Translations under genes and position numbers: made by a program
Notes under the pieces: generated by a model
The model's database searches: none
What the model was told of the DNA's origin: nothing
What the model saw: only the letters and a program-made list of their open reading frames with translations
Assembly (NCBI GenBank): GCA_035934405.1
Contig: DASYXW010000098.1
Location: forward strand, 1 to 57,416
Reading direction: 5' to 3'
Length of the DNA stretch: 57,416 nt
From: DASYXW01 sp035934405
GTDB lineage: Bacteria; Acidobacteriota; Terriglobia; UBA7540
Shown: positions 26,099 through 34,149 of the stretch, piece by piece
Numbering within the stretch: position 1 is the first letter of the stretch
Layout: each line of letters begins with the position of its first letter

Positions 26099-26998
26099 AT
26101 GAAGTGCATTTTCTCAGTTGACGTCGAAGACTGGTTTCATATTCTGGACCTGCCGGCCGCTCCGCCGCCGAGCCAGTGGGATTCTTTGCCGTCGCGTGTC
26201 GAGCGAAACTTCACCAGGCTCCTGGACATCTTCAGTGAACTGAATGTTCAGGTGACGTGCTTTTTCCTGGGCTGGGTGGCCGAGCGGTTTCCCCGCTTGG
26301 TCAAAGAAGCAGCCGGGCGCCGCCACGAAATCGCTTCGCACGGCCATCGTCACCGGTTGATTTACCAGATGACGCGTGCGGAGTTTCTCGACGACGCTAC
26401 CCGCTCCAAGAAGACGATCGAGGACATCACGGGGCGTGAGGTCATGGGATACCGCGCTTCCGGGTTTTCCGTCACCGAAAAAACGCCGTGGTTCTTCAAC
26501 GCTCTGGGTGAAGCGGGATACCGGTACGACTCTTCGGTGTTTCCAGCCGCGAGGGCGCACGGTGGGCTCGCGGGAAGTGAGAAATCGCCGCATCACGTCG
26601 GAACCGCCGCCGGCGATCTGATCGAGTTTCCGATGACCGTGAGCCGTTTAGCCGGAAGGTCTATTTGCTTTTTTGGTGGCGGTTACTTGCGCTTGTTTCC
26701 GCTGTGGGTGATCAAAAAAATGACGCGACAGGTGCTCAGGGAAGGACGGCCGGTGATTTTTTACGTTCACCCCCGGGAGATTGACCCGAATCACCCGCGT
26801 TTGCCGATGAGCTTCGCCAGAAGCTTCAAGTGCTACGTCAATCTGAAAACGACAGAGGGCAAAATCAGGGGCCTCTTATCCTCATTCTCCATGACGACCT
26901 TCGAGGATTGGCTCGCGAGGTATTTTGATGCGCCGATGGCGAGCAGCACAGGGCATGAGGCTGCCATTGGTGCGCCGGACGGACGGGCACGGACATGA
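26099..26998 (+). CDS. Polysaccharide deacetylase of XrtA-type EPS locus (NodB-fold)
   Basis: A 299-residue NodB-homology deacetylase. Motif 1 is SVDVEDWFH with the catalytic and metal Asp, motif 2 is SHGHRH (HxxxH), motif 3 is YRASGFS and the C-terminal motif is FYVHPRE. The DVEDWF form is characteristic of the exosortase-associated deacetylase subgroup. No signal peptide is visible, so it may act on lipid-linked or nascent chains, or be exported in another way. The stop overlaps the FemAB start (ATGA). It probably N- or O-deacetylates a sugar of the EPS. Confidence 0.93.
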   Translation: MKCIFSVDVEDWFHILDLPAAPPPSQWDSLPSRVERNFTRLLDIFSELNVQVTCFFLGWVAERFPRLVKEAAGRRHEIASHGHRHRLIYQMTRAEFLDDATRSKKTIEDITGREVMGYRASGFSVTEKTPWFFNALGEAGYRYDSSVFPAARAHGGLAGSEKSPHHVGTAAGDLIEFPMTVSRLAGRSICFFGGGYLRLFPLWVIKKMTRQVLREGRPVIFYVHPREIDPNHPRLPMSFARSFKCYVNLKTTEGKIRGLLSSFSMTTFEDWLARYFDAPMASSTGHEAAIGAPDGRART

Positions 26999-28047
26999 AC
27001 ACCGAACTCAGCGCCGGCGCTGCCGTCAAAGCGGAGCTCTGCGAGGACCCCGCGCGGTGGGATGCCTACGTTGAGTCGTCGGCCGGCGCCACCAATTATC
27101 ACCGTTGGGTGTGGGGGCAAGTAATTGCCGATACTTTCGGCCACCGGCCCTATCGTCTCGCAGCGACGGCCGAGGGCGCCGTGCAGGGCGTCCTTCCTTT
27201 GAGCTTTATCGAGAGCCGTCTGTTTGGGCGTTTCCTGGTTTCCGTACCTTTTTTCAGCTACGGTGGAGTGCTGGCGAGCACGCCCGAGGCTGGCGAGGCG
27301 TTACTGAAAACGGCGATCGAGCTCGGGAAAGAACTCGGCGCGCGCCACATCGAGCTGCGGAGTGAGTGCGCGGACGACGCCGGCTGGCACGATGTGTCGT
27401 CCAAGGTCGGGATGCTCGTGGACCTGCCTTCGACGGTGGAGGAACTTTGGCAGAGCCTCTCCACGGGCATGCGGAACAAAGTCCGCAGCGCGCGCAAGCG
27501 CGGGTTGCGTGCCGAGTGGGGCGGCGCAGAACTGGTAGACGTCTTCTATCGGATTTTTTCGACCAACATGCGAAACCTGGGCACGCCCGTCTATCCGCGC
27601 CGGTGGTTCGAGAACATCTGCCACGCTCTTCCGGCGGAAAACCGTGTCGTGGTGCTGTGGGACAATCAAGAACCCGTCGCCGCTGGAATCGTCACCGCCT
27701 TTCGCGGCACGGTCGACTGGCCGTGGAGCGCCACGATGCCCGACTCTCACCGCAAGTACTCTGCCATACTCTTGTACTGGAGCCTGCTGGAATGGGCTCT
27801 TGAGAAGGGGTACCGTCAAGTTGACCTCGGGCGCTGCACCCCGGGAAGCGGTACCTGGGAGTTCAAGCGGCACTGGCCCTGTGAGGAAAAGGCACTGCAC
27901 TGGCGATACTGGCTGGCGCCGGGCGTGCCCATCCCCCAAGTCAGGCCGGATAATCCCCGCTACCACTGGGCGATCAAGCTATGGCGGCGCCTGCCGCTTG
28001 CTGTGGCGAATCGTCTCGGACCATATATCGCGAGCTCGATTCCGTGA
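26995..28047 (+). CDS. FemAB-like GNAT-fold protein of XrtA-type EPS locus
   Basis: A 350-residue protein with a tandem acyltransferase (FemAB/GNAT) layout. Recognisable segments are GVLPLSFIESRLFGRFLVSVP, FSYGGVL, LSTGMRNKVRSARKRGL and a C-terminal DLGRCTPGSGTWEFKRHWP. This matches the FemAB-related proteins that travel with exosortase-type EPS genes. FemAB enzymes use aminoacyl-tRNA to add amino acids to peptidoglycan precursors. In EPS loci they may aminoacylate or acylate a sugar, which is unproven. It is translationally coupled to the deacetylase. Confidence 0.9.
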   Translation: MNTELSAGAAVKAELCEDPARWDAYVESSAGATNYHRWVWGQVIADTFGHRPYRLAATAEGAVQGVLPLSFIESRLFGRFLVSVPFFSYGGVLASTPEAGEALLKTAIELGKELGARHIELRSECADDAGWHDVSSKVGMLVDLPSTVEELWQSLSTGMRNKVRSARKRGLRAEWGGAELVDVFYRIFSTNMRNLGTPVYPRRWFENICHALPAENRVVVLWDNQEPVAAGIVTAFRGTVDWPWSATMPDSHRKYSAILLYWSLLEWALEKGYRQVDLGRCTPGSGTWEFKRHWPCEEKALHWRYWLAPGVPIPQVRPDNPRYHWAIKLWRRLPLAVANRLGPYIASSIP

Positions 28048-28054
28048 GGATTTC

Positions 28055-29038
28055 GTGACTGATATAGGTAAGAGCCTGGTCATATTACGTGGCGCCCGGG
28101 ACACCTCGATCGCGGCGACGGTGCGGGAGTGTATGGAGCTGTGCGGATGGACCGAATGGGTGAAGCCGGAGGCGACCGTCGTCCTCAAACCGAATCTGTG
28201 CACCGCCGTGCAGGCTGAAATCGAGAGCGCCAACACGGACCGGGCAGTAACCGAAGCGGTGTGTGAAGTCCTGCTTCGCCGCACGAAACGCATCTATATC
28301 GGCGAGGCCGACCATGACCGGCAGACCGCGTGGGACGCTTTTCGGGCCTCAGGCTACGATGAGATGGCCAAGAGACTGGGTATTGAGCTGGTGAATTTTT
28401 CGGAAGTCCCGTCGGTGAGCACTCCCTGCCCACCGGTGGGAGAGATGGAACTGCCGCGCATGCTGCTCGAAGCGGACGTCTTGATCACCCTGCCCGTGCT
28501 CAAGACGCATGCCCTCACTTATTACACCGGAGTTCTGAAGAATCAGTGGGGTTGTGTGCCGTCTTACCGCGATCGCATGATCCATCACCGGCTCATCCAC
28601 GAGTTGCTGGGCTCGCTGCACCGGGTACTGAAGCCCGCCTTCGCGCTCATGGATGGGATCGTGGCGATGGAAGGGCGCGGGCCGTCACACGGCAAACCGA
28701 AACGGCTGGACGTCATCCTGGCCAGTCGCGACGGGATCGCGCTCGACGCAAGCGCGATGCGGCTCGTCGGCCTGGACCCCTACCGCTGCAAGCACGTCGT
28801 GCTGGCGGCCCAACAGGGACTCGGATGCATCGACCCGGCCCAAATCGAAGTGAACGGGGACTGGGAGAAACATCGGGTCCAATTCGAGCCGGCGCCGAAG
28901 GACTGGCTGAACGGGGCCGCCTACAACCTGTGCCAGTATCCGTGGTTCGTGAAGTACGTTATGGAGAATAACGCGATCTATTATCCCGCGCGCTCTCTCG
29001 TGCAGCTCCTTCGCAAGCTTGGGGTGGTAGGTGGCTAA
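28055..29038 (+). CDS. DUF362 family protein
   Basis: A 327-residue protein starting at GTG 28055, with GTGAGGA six bases upstream and seven bases after the FemAB stop. It has the DUF362 landmarks VVLKPNLC, ADVLITLPVLKTHALTYYTG, LKNQWGCVPSYRDRMIHH and LMDGIVAMEGRGP. Some DUF362 proteins carry ferredoxin-type clusters, but no CxxCxxC motif is present here. The family has no settled function. It is the last gene of the run and converges on the reverse-strand hydrolase-like gene. Confidence 0.85.
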   Translation: MTDIGKSLVILRGARDTSIAATVRECMELCGWTEWVKPEATVVLKPNLCTAVQAEIESANTDRAVTEAVCEVLLRRTKRIYIGEADHDRQTAWDAFRASGYDEMAKRLGIELVNFSEVPSVSTPCPPVGEMELPRMLLEADVLITLPVLKTHALTYYTGVLKNQWGCVPSYRDRMIHHRLIHELLGSLHRVLKPAFALMDGIVAMEGRGPSHGKPKRLDVILASRDGIALDASAMRLVGLDPYRCKHVVLAAQQGLGCIDPAQIEVNGDWEKHRVQFEPAPKDWLNGAAYNLCQYPWFVKYVMENNAIYYPARSLVQLLRKLGVVGG

Positions 29039-29084
29039 GCGGCGCACGCCCTGCGTGACTGGACTCCTCGGTCAGAACCGCGCG

Positions 29085-31142
29085 CTACGGAGCATACCAA
29101 CTGGCGTTCGCTGCTGCGACCGCGCTCAGGTAGTCTCCATGATTCTGGAGTTCCAGGCCGCAAACGTAGCCGGGCAGGGTGACTTCGGGCGCGCACGGCT
29201 GCGATCCACTGAGGTCTTCCGCCCCGTTGTAAGCATTATCCAGAGCCGACCAGAGGCCGAAATTCTGGCGCTCGCTCGACTTGTCGGTCATCTCCCAATA
29301 GTCCCAGCCGATGAGAAAACCGAAACCGTCCGTCCCTCGCAGCCCTAGATCAAGAGCCAGTTGCGCGGTGTAGGCTTGGCCGCGGGCCTGCTGAGTCGTC
29401 TGGCAGGCAAAGGCGGGATTGTCCGTGCTGTCGCAGGCGTAGGCCGCGAAAGCCGAATCGGGGTTGGCGATGAACCGTTCTTCCAGGAAGGCGGGCTTGT
29501 TGGCAATCCCGTAGGCCGTCACCAACTGGGCCGAATCATCCACGTCTTCGAAGATGAGCGCATCGAGATACTGCCCGGCCTGCTGCAGGATGACCGGGCG
29601 GTCATACGCGCCCAGGAAATTCTGACTGAAAACCAGATGGTGCGGCAGCTTCGCCTTGACCGCGGCTTGCAGCGTCGAGAAGTACTGATGAGCCAGGTGG
29701 CCGGCAAAGTTGTCGAGGTCGAGGTCAACCCGTGGGGGATTCGAGTTCAGCAAGTCCGGCAGGTGAAAGTCGGAGGGAAACCACGGATTAGTGCCGTCCT
29801 CGTCCAAAAGGCCCGTGCCTCCAGTCATGCCGTGCGGCCAGCCGCCATAAATGTAGTTCACCGTGATGGCCGTGCCCGAGGCGGGCGCGGTGGAGAAGGT
29901 CACCGTCAGCGTTCCGGCGCGGTAATCGATCGTTCCGCCACTCACTCCGCCAATGGCTCCAATCAGCCCGGTGTTGGCGGTGATCTTGTTGCCACAGTCA
30001 TAATCGAACCACGGGCAGTCTCCCGTATGCGTGCTGGCGCCTTCCAGAACTGCCACCGACCAGGGGTCCACGACCTTGTGCTTCAGCGTGTGGGTGAAGG
30101 ATTTGGTCTTGCCGTTCCCCGTGCCGATCACTTCTCCTGTGACGCTGATCCCGCTCGAGCCGAAGGTGGAGTAGTTGGCTCCCCAGGCGTCGTTGAGCGC
30201 GGTGATGGACGTGTATCCCGGCCCGGAATCCGCGGTCTGTTGGAGCCAGTTCGCCCACTCCTGCTTGCTGTGCATCACCGTGTCGGGATAAACAATCTTC
30301 CAGCGGCCGGCGTAGACTTGATTGGGCGTTGTGGCGGCCACCATCCAGCCGGGGTGCGGTCCGACGCCGCTGGCGGGCGGCGTGGCGTTCATAAATCCCC
30401 ACGTACTGCCTCCATCGTCAAGGCTTACCCCGAGCAACCATGGGGAGGCGTCCAGCGCCGAAAAGCTGGAGAACGGCGGCGAGGCTCCCCACGGACTCTT
30501 GCCACTAGTCCCTGTCGGACCGTAATTGGCGTAGCTGGTCCAGTTGGGGTCGAAGAAGTCCCCCAGCGGATCAGCCCGGTAGCCGGTGTAAGCGGCACTG
30601 AGCGTGCTGATGACATCCTTAAAGGGATACAGTGAATTGCTGAATCCGTAGGAGGGGTGAATCTGCCAGATGAAGGGCAGCTTGACCGAATTGCCGGCGC
30701 CAGCATTGGTTTTCACCGGCAACGCATACCAGTTGGAGTCGTCCCCCACTGTGTTAAAGCCGTAGGTTTGTAGACGATTTAGCAAGCCGGAGAACCCGTC
30801 GTAGCCCGTATCCCCATACTTGCTGGTCATGACTTTGGCGTAGCCGGAGGCATCGGCGTAGTCGACCACCTCCACCCCAAGCATGAAAAAGCGGTTGCCG
30901 GCAGGGTCGCAGAACCACCAATGCTGGCTGACCGCGTCCTTGGCGGTGTAAAAATAGCCGGTTGCTCCGCCCGAGCAGGGATCGGCAGTATCGCCACCGT
31001 ACTGGTCAAGCTGAGCTGAAGCGCGGGAGGCCGACAGCAAAGTCAACAGAAATAGCAAAGAAAAACTCAAAATGGCAGGCTTGGTGAAATGGGTCTTATC
31101 AGAGGGAACGGACGTTCTCTGGAAACTCGAGCTTCTTTTCAT
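29085..31142 (-). CDS. Secreted clan GH-A/agarase-like protein, paralog 1
   Basis: A 685-residue protein with a signal peptide ending ASRASAQ (about residue 44). The start of the mature part has HWWFCDPAGNRFFMLGVEVVD, similar to the wLvDPdG-xPFfslGvn opening of agarase-like GH-A enzymes. Next come YGFNTVGDDS and ITALNDAWGANYSTFGSSG. A ~95-residue beta insert follows (GDCPWFDYDCGN, then IDYRAGTLTVTFSTAPASGT). The barrel then resumes: DEDGTNPWFP, HHLVFSQNFLGAYDRP, KPAFLEERFIANPDS (candidate nucleophile Glu) and GFLIGWDYWE. Two paralogs occur at 44420 and 47624. It is divergent from EPS operon 2, so EPS degradation or remodelling is plausible. Substrate and activity are inferred. Confidence 0.72.
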   Translation of the reverse strand: MKRSSSFQRTSVPSDKTHFTKPAILSFSLLFLLTLLSASRASAQLDQYGGDTADPCSGGATGYFYTAKDAVSQHWWFCDPAGNRFFMLGVEVVDYADASGYAKVMTSKYGDTGYDGFSGLLNRLQTYGFNTVGDDSNWYALPVKTNAGAGNSVKLPFIWQIHPSYGFSNSLYPFKDVISTLSAAYTGYRADPLGDFFDPNWTSYANYGPTGTSGKSPWGASPPFSSFSALDASPWLLGVSLDDGGSTWGFMNATPPASGVGPHPGWMVAATTPNQVYAGRWKIVYPDTVMHSKQEWANWLQQTADSGPGYTSITALNDAWGANYSTFGSSGISVTGEVIGTGNGKTKSFTHTLKHKVVDPWSVAVLEGASTHTGDCPWFDYDCGNKITANTGLIGAIGGVSGGTIDYRAGTLTVTFSTAPASGTAITVNYIYGGWPHGMTGGTGLLDEDGTNPWFPSDFHLPDLLNSNPPRVDLDLDNFAGHLAHQYFSTLQAAVKAKLPHHLVFSQNFLGAYDRPVILQQAGQYLDALIFEDVDDSAQLVTAYGIANKPAFLEERFIANPDSAFAAYACDSTDNPAFACQTTQQARGQAYTAQLALDLGLRGTDGFGFLIGWDYWEMTDKSSERQNFGLWSALDNAYNGAEDLSGSQPCAPEVTLPGYVCGLELQNHGDYLSAVAAANASWYAP

Positions 31143-31526
31143 GAATCAGTTTCTCCACGGTCTCCCCTTCGGGAGCTTGAACATGCCCAAGCTCGACCAT
31201 AACCAAAAGATCTCGACTGACCAAGTAAAGTCTCGGACATCTAATTCACAACTTGAGGTAACTTGTCGCGTGCGCGGCGCACCTGCAACAAATTGCATTG
31301 ATCCGAGCCTGGCAGGGCATGGAAGAGCCGGAAACTTCCAATTGTGGGATAATAACAGAGAGGCTTGAGGATTCGCATGACATGAGAGGATAGTTCTCGG
31401 GTGATTCATCACCGAGCCGACCTGTCTTGATCATCGCGAGTTTCAGCTTGGCAGTGCCAGCCGCGAGAACGGATGACACCGTGATGGCGACACCGTATTT
31501 ACTTGGCCCAAAGTCACCTGCGAAGA

Positions 31527-31542
31527 GTTAATTTAAGTTAAC
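31527..31542. promoter_or_regulatory. Near-palindrome GTTAATTTAAGTTAAC, candidate activator site
   Basis: A 16-base sequence matching its own reverse complement at 14 of 16 positions. It lies about 115 bases upstream of the -24 element at 31657, the usual place for a sigma-54 enhancer. Confidence 0.4.
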
Positions 31543-31656
31543 GGCAATCTGATACCATAAATCGTCGAGGTGGGAGGGTCATTTCCGATGGGCACTTATC
31601 ATTCCGATCTGGACTAAGTAACTCGGAAGAGCGAGATCTCTTGGAAATAAATGGTC

Positions 31657-31672
31657 TGGCACGCATGATGCT
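31657..31672 (+). promoter_or_regulatory. Sigma-54 (-24/-12) promoter for EPS operon 2
   Basis: TGGCACGCATGATGCT matches TGGCACG-N4-TTGC[AT] at every fixed position except position 12 (A for T). The invariant GG (31658-31659) and GC (31670-31671) have correct spacing. The predicted transcript start, about 12 bases downstream, leaves a roughly 30-base leader before ATG 31714. Confidence 0.78.
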
Positions 31673-31713
31673 CGTCTTGGGAAGGATCGTCACTGGACGC
31701 AACGTGTAAGACA

Positions 31714-32880
31714 ATGGGACTGAGGACGTTGTCGGGCCAAACTCACCTGCGTCTGTTCGTCTTGATCGACGCTTTGGGATGGAAGTTTCTTGAGGGGCGT
31801 GAATTTCTTTCAGATACCCTGCCCTATCGCAACCCATTGCGTACGGTGCTTGGGTTCAGCTCAGGAGCAATCCCGACGATTCTGACTGGACTGCCGCCCG
31901 CTCAAACTGGCCATTGGAATCTCCTTTATTACGATCCAAAAGGGTCGCCGTTCCGTTGGTTCAGCCATTTCGGATTCCTCCCACGCGTCATACTGGATCA
32001 CCGGGTGACCCGTAAGATCTTGAAGGAGACAGGGCGGCATTTTCTGGGACTGGGAAAGAACTTCGATTGCGGGGTGAGCCCCAGACTGCTCCCATTGTTC
32101 AACTGGGTGGAGAGAGCAAACATTTATGAGCGCGGTGGGATCGGCAGCACGCGGTCAATCTTTGACGATCTCGAGGCGGAAGGAATCGCGTACCGCGTTT
32201 ATTCCTATCATCGCTGGACCGACGCGGAGATTCTCGCACGGGCGGCGAGGGACCTGGCCCAGGGCGCGGCAGATTTCTTTTTTATCTACTTGAGCGAGCT
32301 CGACCAACTGCTGCACGATCAGTGGGCTCACCCTGAGCCCGTGGATGAGCGCTTGCGGTGGTACGCGGCACATTTGCAGCGCCTTTTCGAAGGGGCCAGG
32401 CAACGAGACCCGGAAGCTACCTTGGCGGTGTTCTCCGATCACGGCATGACGCCGGTCTCCGAGCGCCATGACCTAGTGGCGGAGATCAAGGGATTGGGAC
32501 TTTCCATGCCCGAGGATTATCTGGCAGTGTACGATTCCACGATGGCTCGATTCTGGTTCTTCAGTGAACACGCCCGCAAGAGCATCGGCGAGTGCCTTCG
32601 GGAACTGCCTTACGGGCGCATCCTTCCTGACGAGGAGCTAAGAGGGCTGGGTGTTTTCTTTCCAGACCACCGCTATGGGGAAGTTGTCTTTCTCTTGAAC
32701 CCCGGCGGCCTGATCGCCAACAGCGACTTCAACGGGCCCCAATGGGTGCCGGCCGGAATGCATGGCTATCATCCGGATGACCGTTACTCAGACGCTGTTT
32801 TTCTCAGCAACCGTCGGTTTTGTTTTCCGGCTGGCACCATCGCAGATGTCTTCCGGATCATGCGGGAAGGAACCGGGTAG
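31714..32880 (+). CDS. Alkaline phosphatase-superfamily (type I phosphodiesterase-like) protein
   Basis: A 388-residue cytoplasmic-looking metalloenzyme (no signal peptide). Metal and nucleophile segments appear in family order: LFVLIDALGW (Asp), GFSSGAIPTILTG (Ser/Thr nucleophile region), YLSELDQLLHDQWA (Asp and His), AVFSDHGM (Asp-His) and AGMHGYHP (His). This is the two-metal site of phosphodiesterases, sulfatases and phosphomutases. No sulfatase CxPxR signature is present. It is the first gene after the strong -24/-12 promoter; it could hydrolyse nucleotide-sugar or lipid-linked phosphates in EPS synthesis, but the substrate is unknown. Confidence 0.85.
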   Translation: MGLRTLSGQTHLRLFVLIDALGWKFLEGREFLSDTLPYRNPLRTVLGFSSGAIPTILTGLPPAQTGHWNLLYYDPKGSPFRWFSHFGFLPRVILDHRVTRKILKETGRHFLGLGKNFDCGVSPRLLPLFNWVERANIYERGGIGSTRSIFDDLEAEGIAYRVYSYHRWTDAEILARAARDLAQGAADFFFIYLSELDQLLHDQWAHPEPVDERLRWYAAHLQRLFEGARQRDPEATLAVFSDHGMTPVSERHDLVAEIKGLGLSMPEDYLAVYDSTMARFWFFSEHARKSIGECLRELPYGRILPDEELRGLGVFFPDHRYGEVVFLLNPGGLIANSDFNGPQWVPAGMHGYHPDDRYSDAVFLSNRRFCFPAGTIADVFRIMREGTG

Positions 32881-32883
32881 GGC

Positions 32884-34140
32884 ATGATCCAGTGGCCGGT
32901 TTCGGTTCTTCACTTCTCGAACTCGCCGGTTCGCGCCGGCGTGGAAGAACACATCCTTCGGCTGCTGCAGGGGCTGGACCGCAATCGTTTTCATCCGCTG
33001 CTCGTGTGCCCTCCCGAACTGACGCAAGCGCTGCGCCGGGACTTGCCCGCGGATGTGGAAGTGTTTTCGCTTTTCCTGGAGTCACCCGCCCAGGGAAGGG
33101 CGGTTCGGGAGCTGGCCCGCATTTTGCGGGAGCGCCGAGTCCACATTCTCCATTCACATCAGTTCCGCGCCGCCTTGATCGCTTCACCGATTGGCCGGTG
33201 GTGTGGTGTTCCTCTGAACATCGAAACCGCGCACGTCAGAGAAAAGTGGCGCCGGGGCTGGCTGAAGGGCAGCTATGCCATCGACCGCCTGGCGGATCGA
33301 TTTGTGGATCATTACATTGCCGTCTCCAACGCCATAGCTCGCTACCTGATCGACGAAAAGTGCCTGCCCTCAGACAAGGTTACGGTGATTTATAACGGTT
33401 GTGATGTGCGGCGCTTTAGCCCTGAACACAGGCCTCCGCCCGGCCTCAAACGTAGCCTGGGCTTTGAGGAGACCGACCTTGTCCTGCTGGTCTTGGCGCG
33501 CCTCGAACCGCAAAAGGGGCATCACATACTCTTCGAAGGTCTGCCTCGAGTGCGGGCGGAGTTTCCTAATGCCCGCCTGGTCTGTGCCGGCGAAGGCGAG
33601 CTGCGCAGCAGCCTGGAAGAACAAGTTCGAAATCTGGGACTCGAAGAAGCGGTGCGCTTCGTCGGCTTTCAATCAAATGTTGAGGATTGGCTGGCGCTGG
33701 CGGAACTCACCATCCTGCCCTCATTTTATGAAGGGCTCCCGGTGGTGGCGGTGGAGTCTCTGGCGGCGGGGCGACCGGTGGTGGCCACGGCAGTCGACGG
33801 CACTCCGGAGATCGTGATCAATGGTGTGACGGGGCTCACCGTTCCAGCCGGGGAGCCCCAGCGCCTGGCCGAGGCCATCTGTAAGTTTCTCCGGGACCCG
33901 GAGCTCCGAGCGCGGATCGGTCGCGCCGGCAGAGAGCGCGTTCTGCAAGCGTTCAGCCAGGAGCAGCAGGTGGAAAACACTGAGAAGCTTTACCTGCGCT
34001 CGATCGAACAGCGACTCATGAAGAAGCAAGTCATTGAAGCGGCTCCGGCAACAGACGCTGGCGGAGAACACAAAGCGATCTCCCGTGTAACGGCTCGATC
34101 GGGTCTGGACGGCGAGCCGAAGAAACAGGCCACGAGATAA
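32884..34140 (+). CDS. Family 4 glycosyltransferase
   Basis: A 418-residue GT-B glycosyltransferase. The N-terminal domain contains VLHFSNSPVRAGVEEHI and HILHSHQFRAA. The C-terminal domain has VLLVLARLEPQKGH, LVCAGEGELR, VRFVGF and the EX7E motif EGLPVVAVE that binds the sugar nucleotide. It starts three bases after the upstream stop. The last 45 residues are a charged tail outside the fold. It probably adds one sugar to the lipid-linked repeat unit. Confidence 0.93.
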   Translation: MIQWPVSVLHFSNSPVRAGVEEHILRLLQGLDRNRFHPLLVCPPELTQALRRDLPADVEVFSLFLESPAQGRAVRELARILRERRVHILHSHQFRAALIASPIGRWCGVPLNIETAHVREKWRRGWLKGSYAIDRLADRFVDHYIAVSNAIARYLIDEKCLPSDKVTVIYNGCDVRRFSPEHRPPPGLKRSLGFEETDLVLLVLARLEPQKGHHILFEGLPRVRAEFPNARLVCAGEGELRSSLEEQVRNLGLEEAVRFVGFQSNVEDWLALAELTILPSFYEGLPVVAVESLAAGRPVVATAVDGTPEIVINGVTGLTVPAGEPQRLAEAICKFLRDPELRARIGRAGRERVLQAFSQEQQVENTEKLYLRSIEQRLMKKQVIEAAPATDAGGEHKAISRVTARSGLDGEPKKQATR

Positions 34141-34149
34141 CTCACCATC

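Larger units (their letters stand above)
31143..31713. other. 571-base intergenic region between divergent genes
   Basis: It contains no credible ORF. It holds the -24/-12 promoter at 31657-31672, a near-palindrome at 31527-31542 and a perfect GTGCGC-G-GCGCAC palindrome at 31270-31282. The region is markedly AT-richer (31480-31680) than the flanking genes. The promoter of the divergent hydrolase-like gene must also be here. Confidence 0.7.

Noticed and set aside
29045..29057. CACGC-CCT-GCGTG hairpin between convergent genes as terminator
   Set aside because: The stem is only five base pairs and no T-run follows on either strand.
29361..30635. 424-codon plus-strand frame across the hydrolase-like gene
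   Set aside because: It is antisense to a protein with a signal peptide and conserved paralogs; no recognisable domain.
31174..31189. A possible -24/-12 element on the minus strand upstream of the hydrolase-like gene at 29085-31142
   Set aside because: GG and GC have the right spacing, but most other consensus positions are wrong; not better than chance in a region this size.
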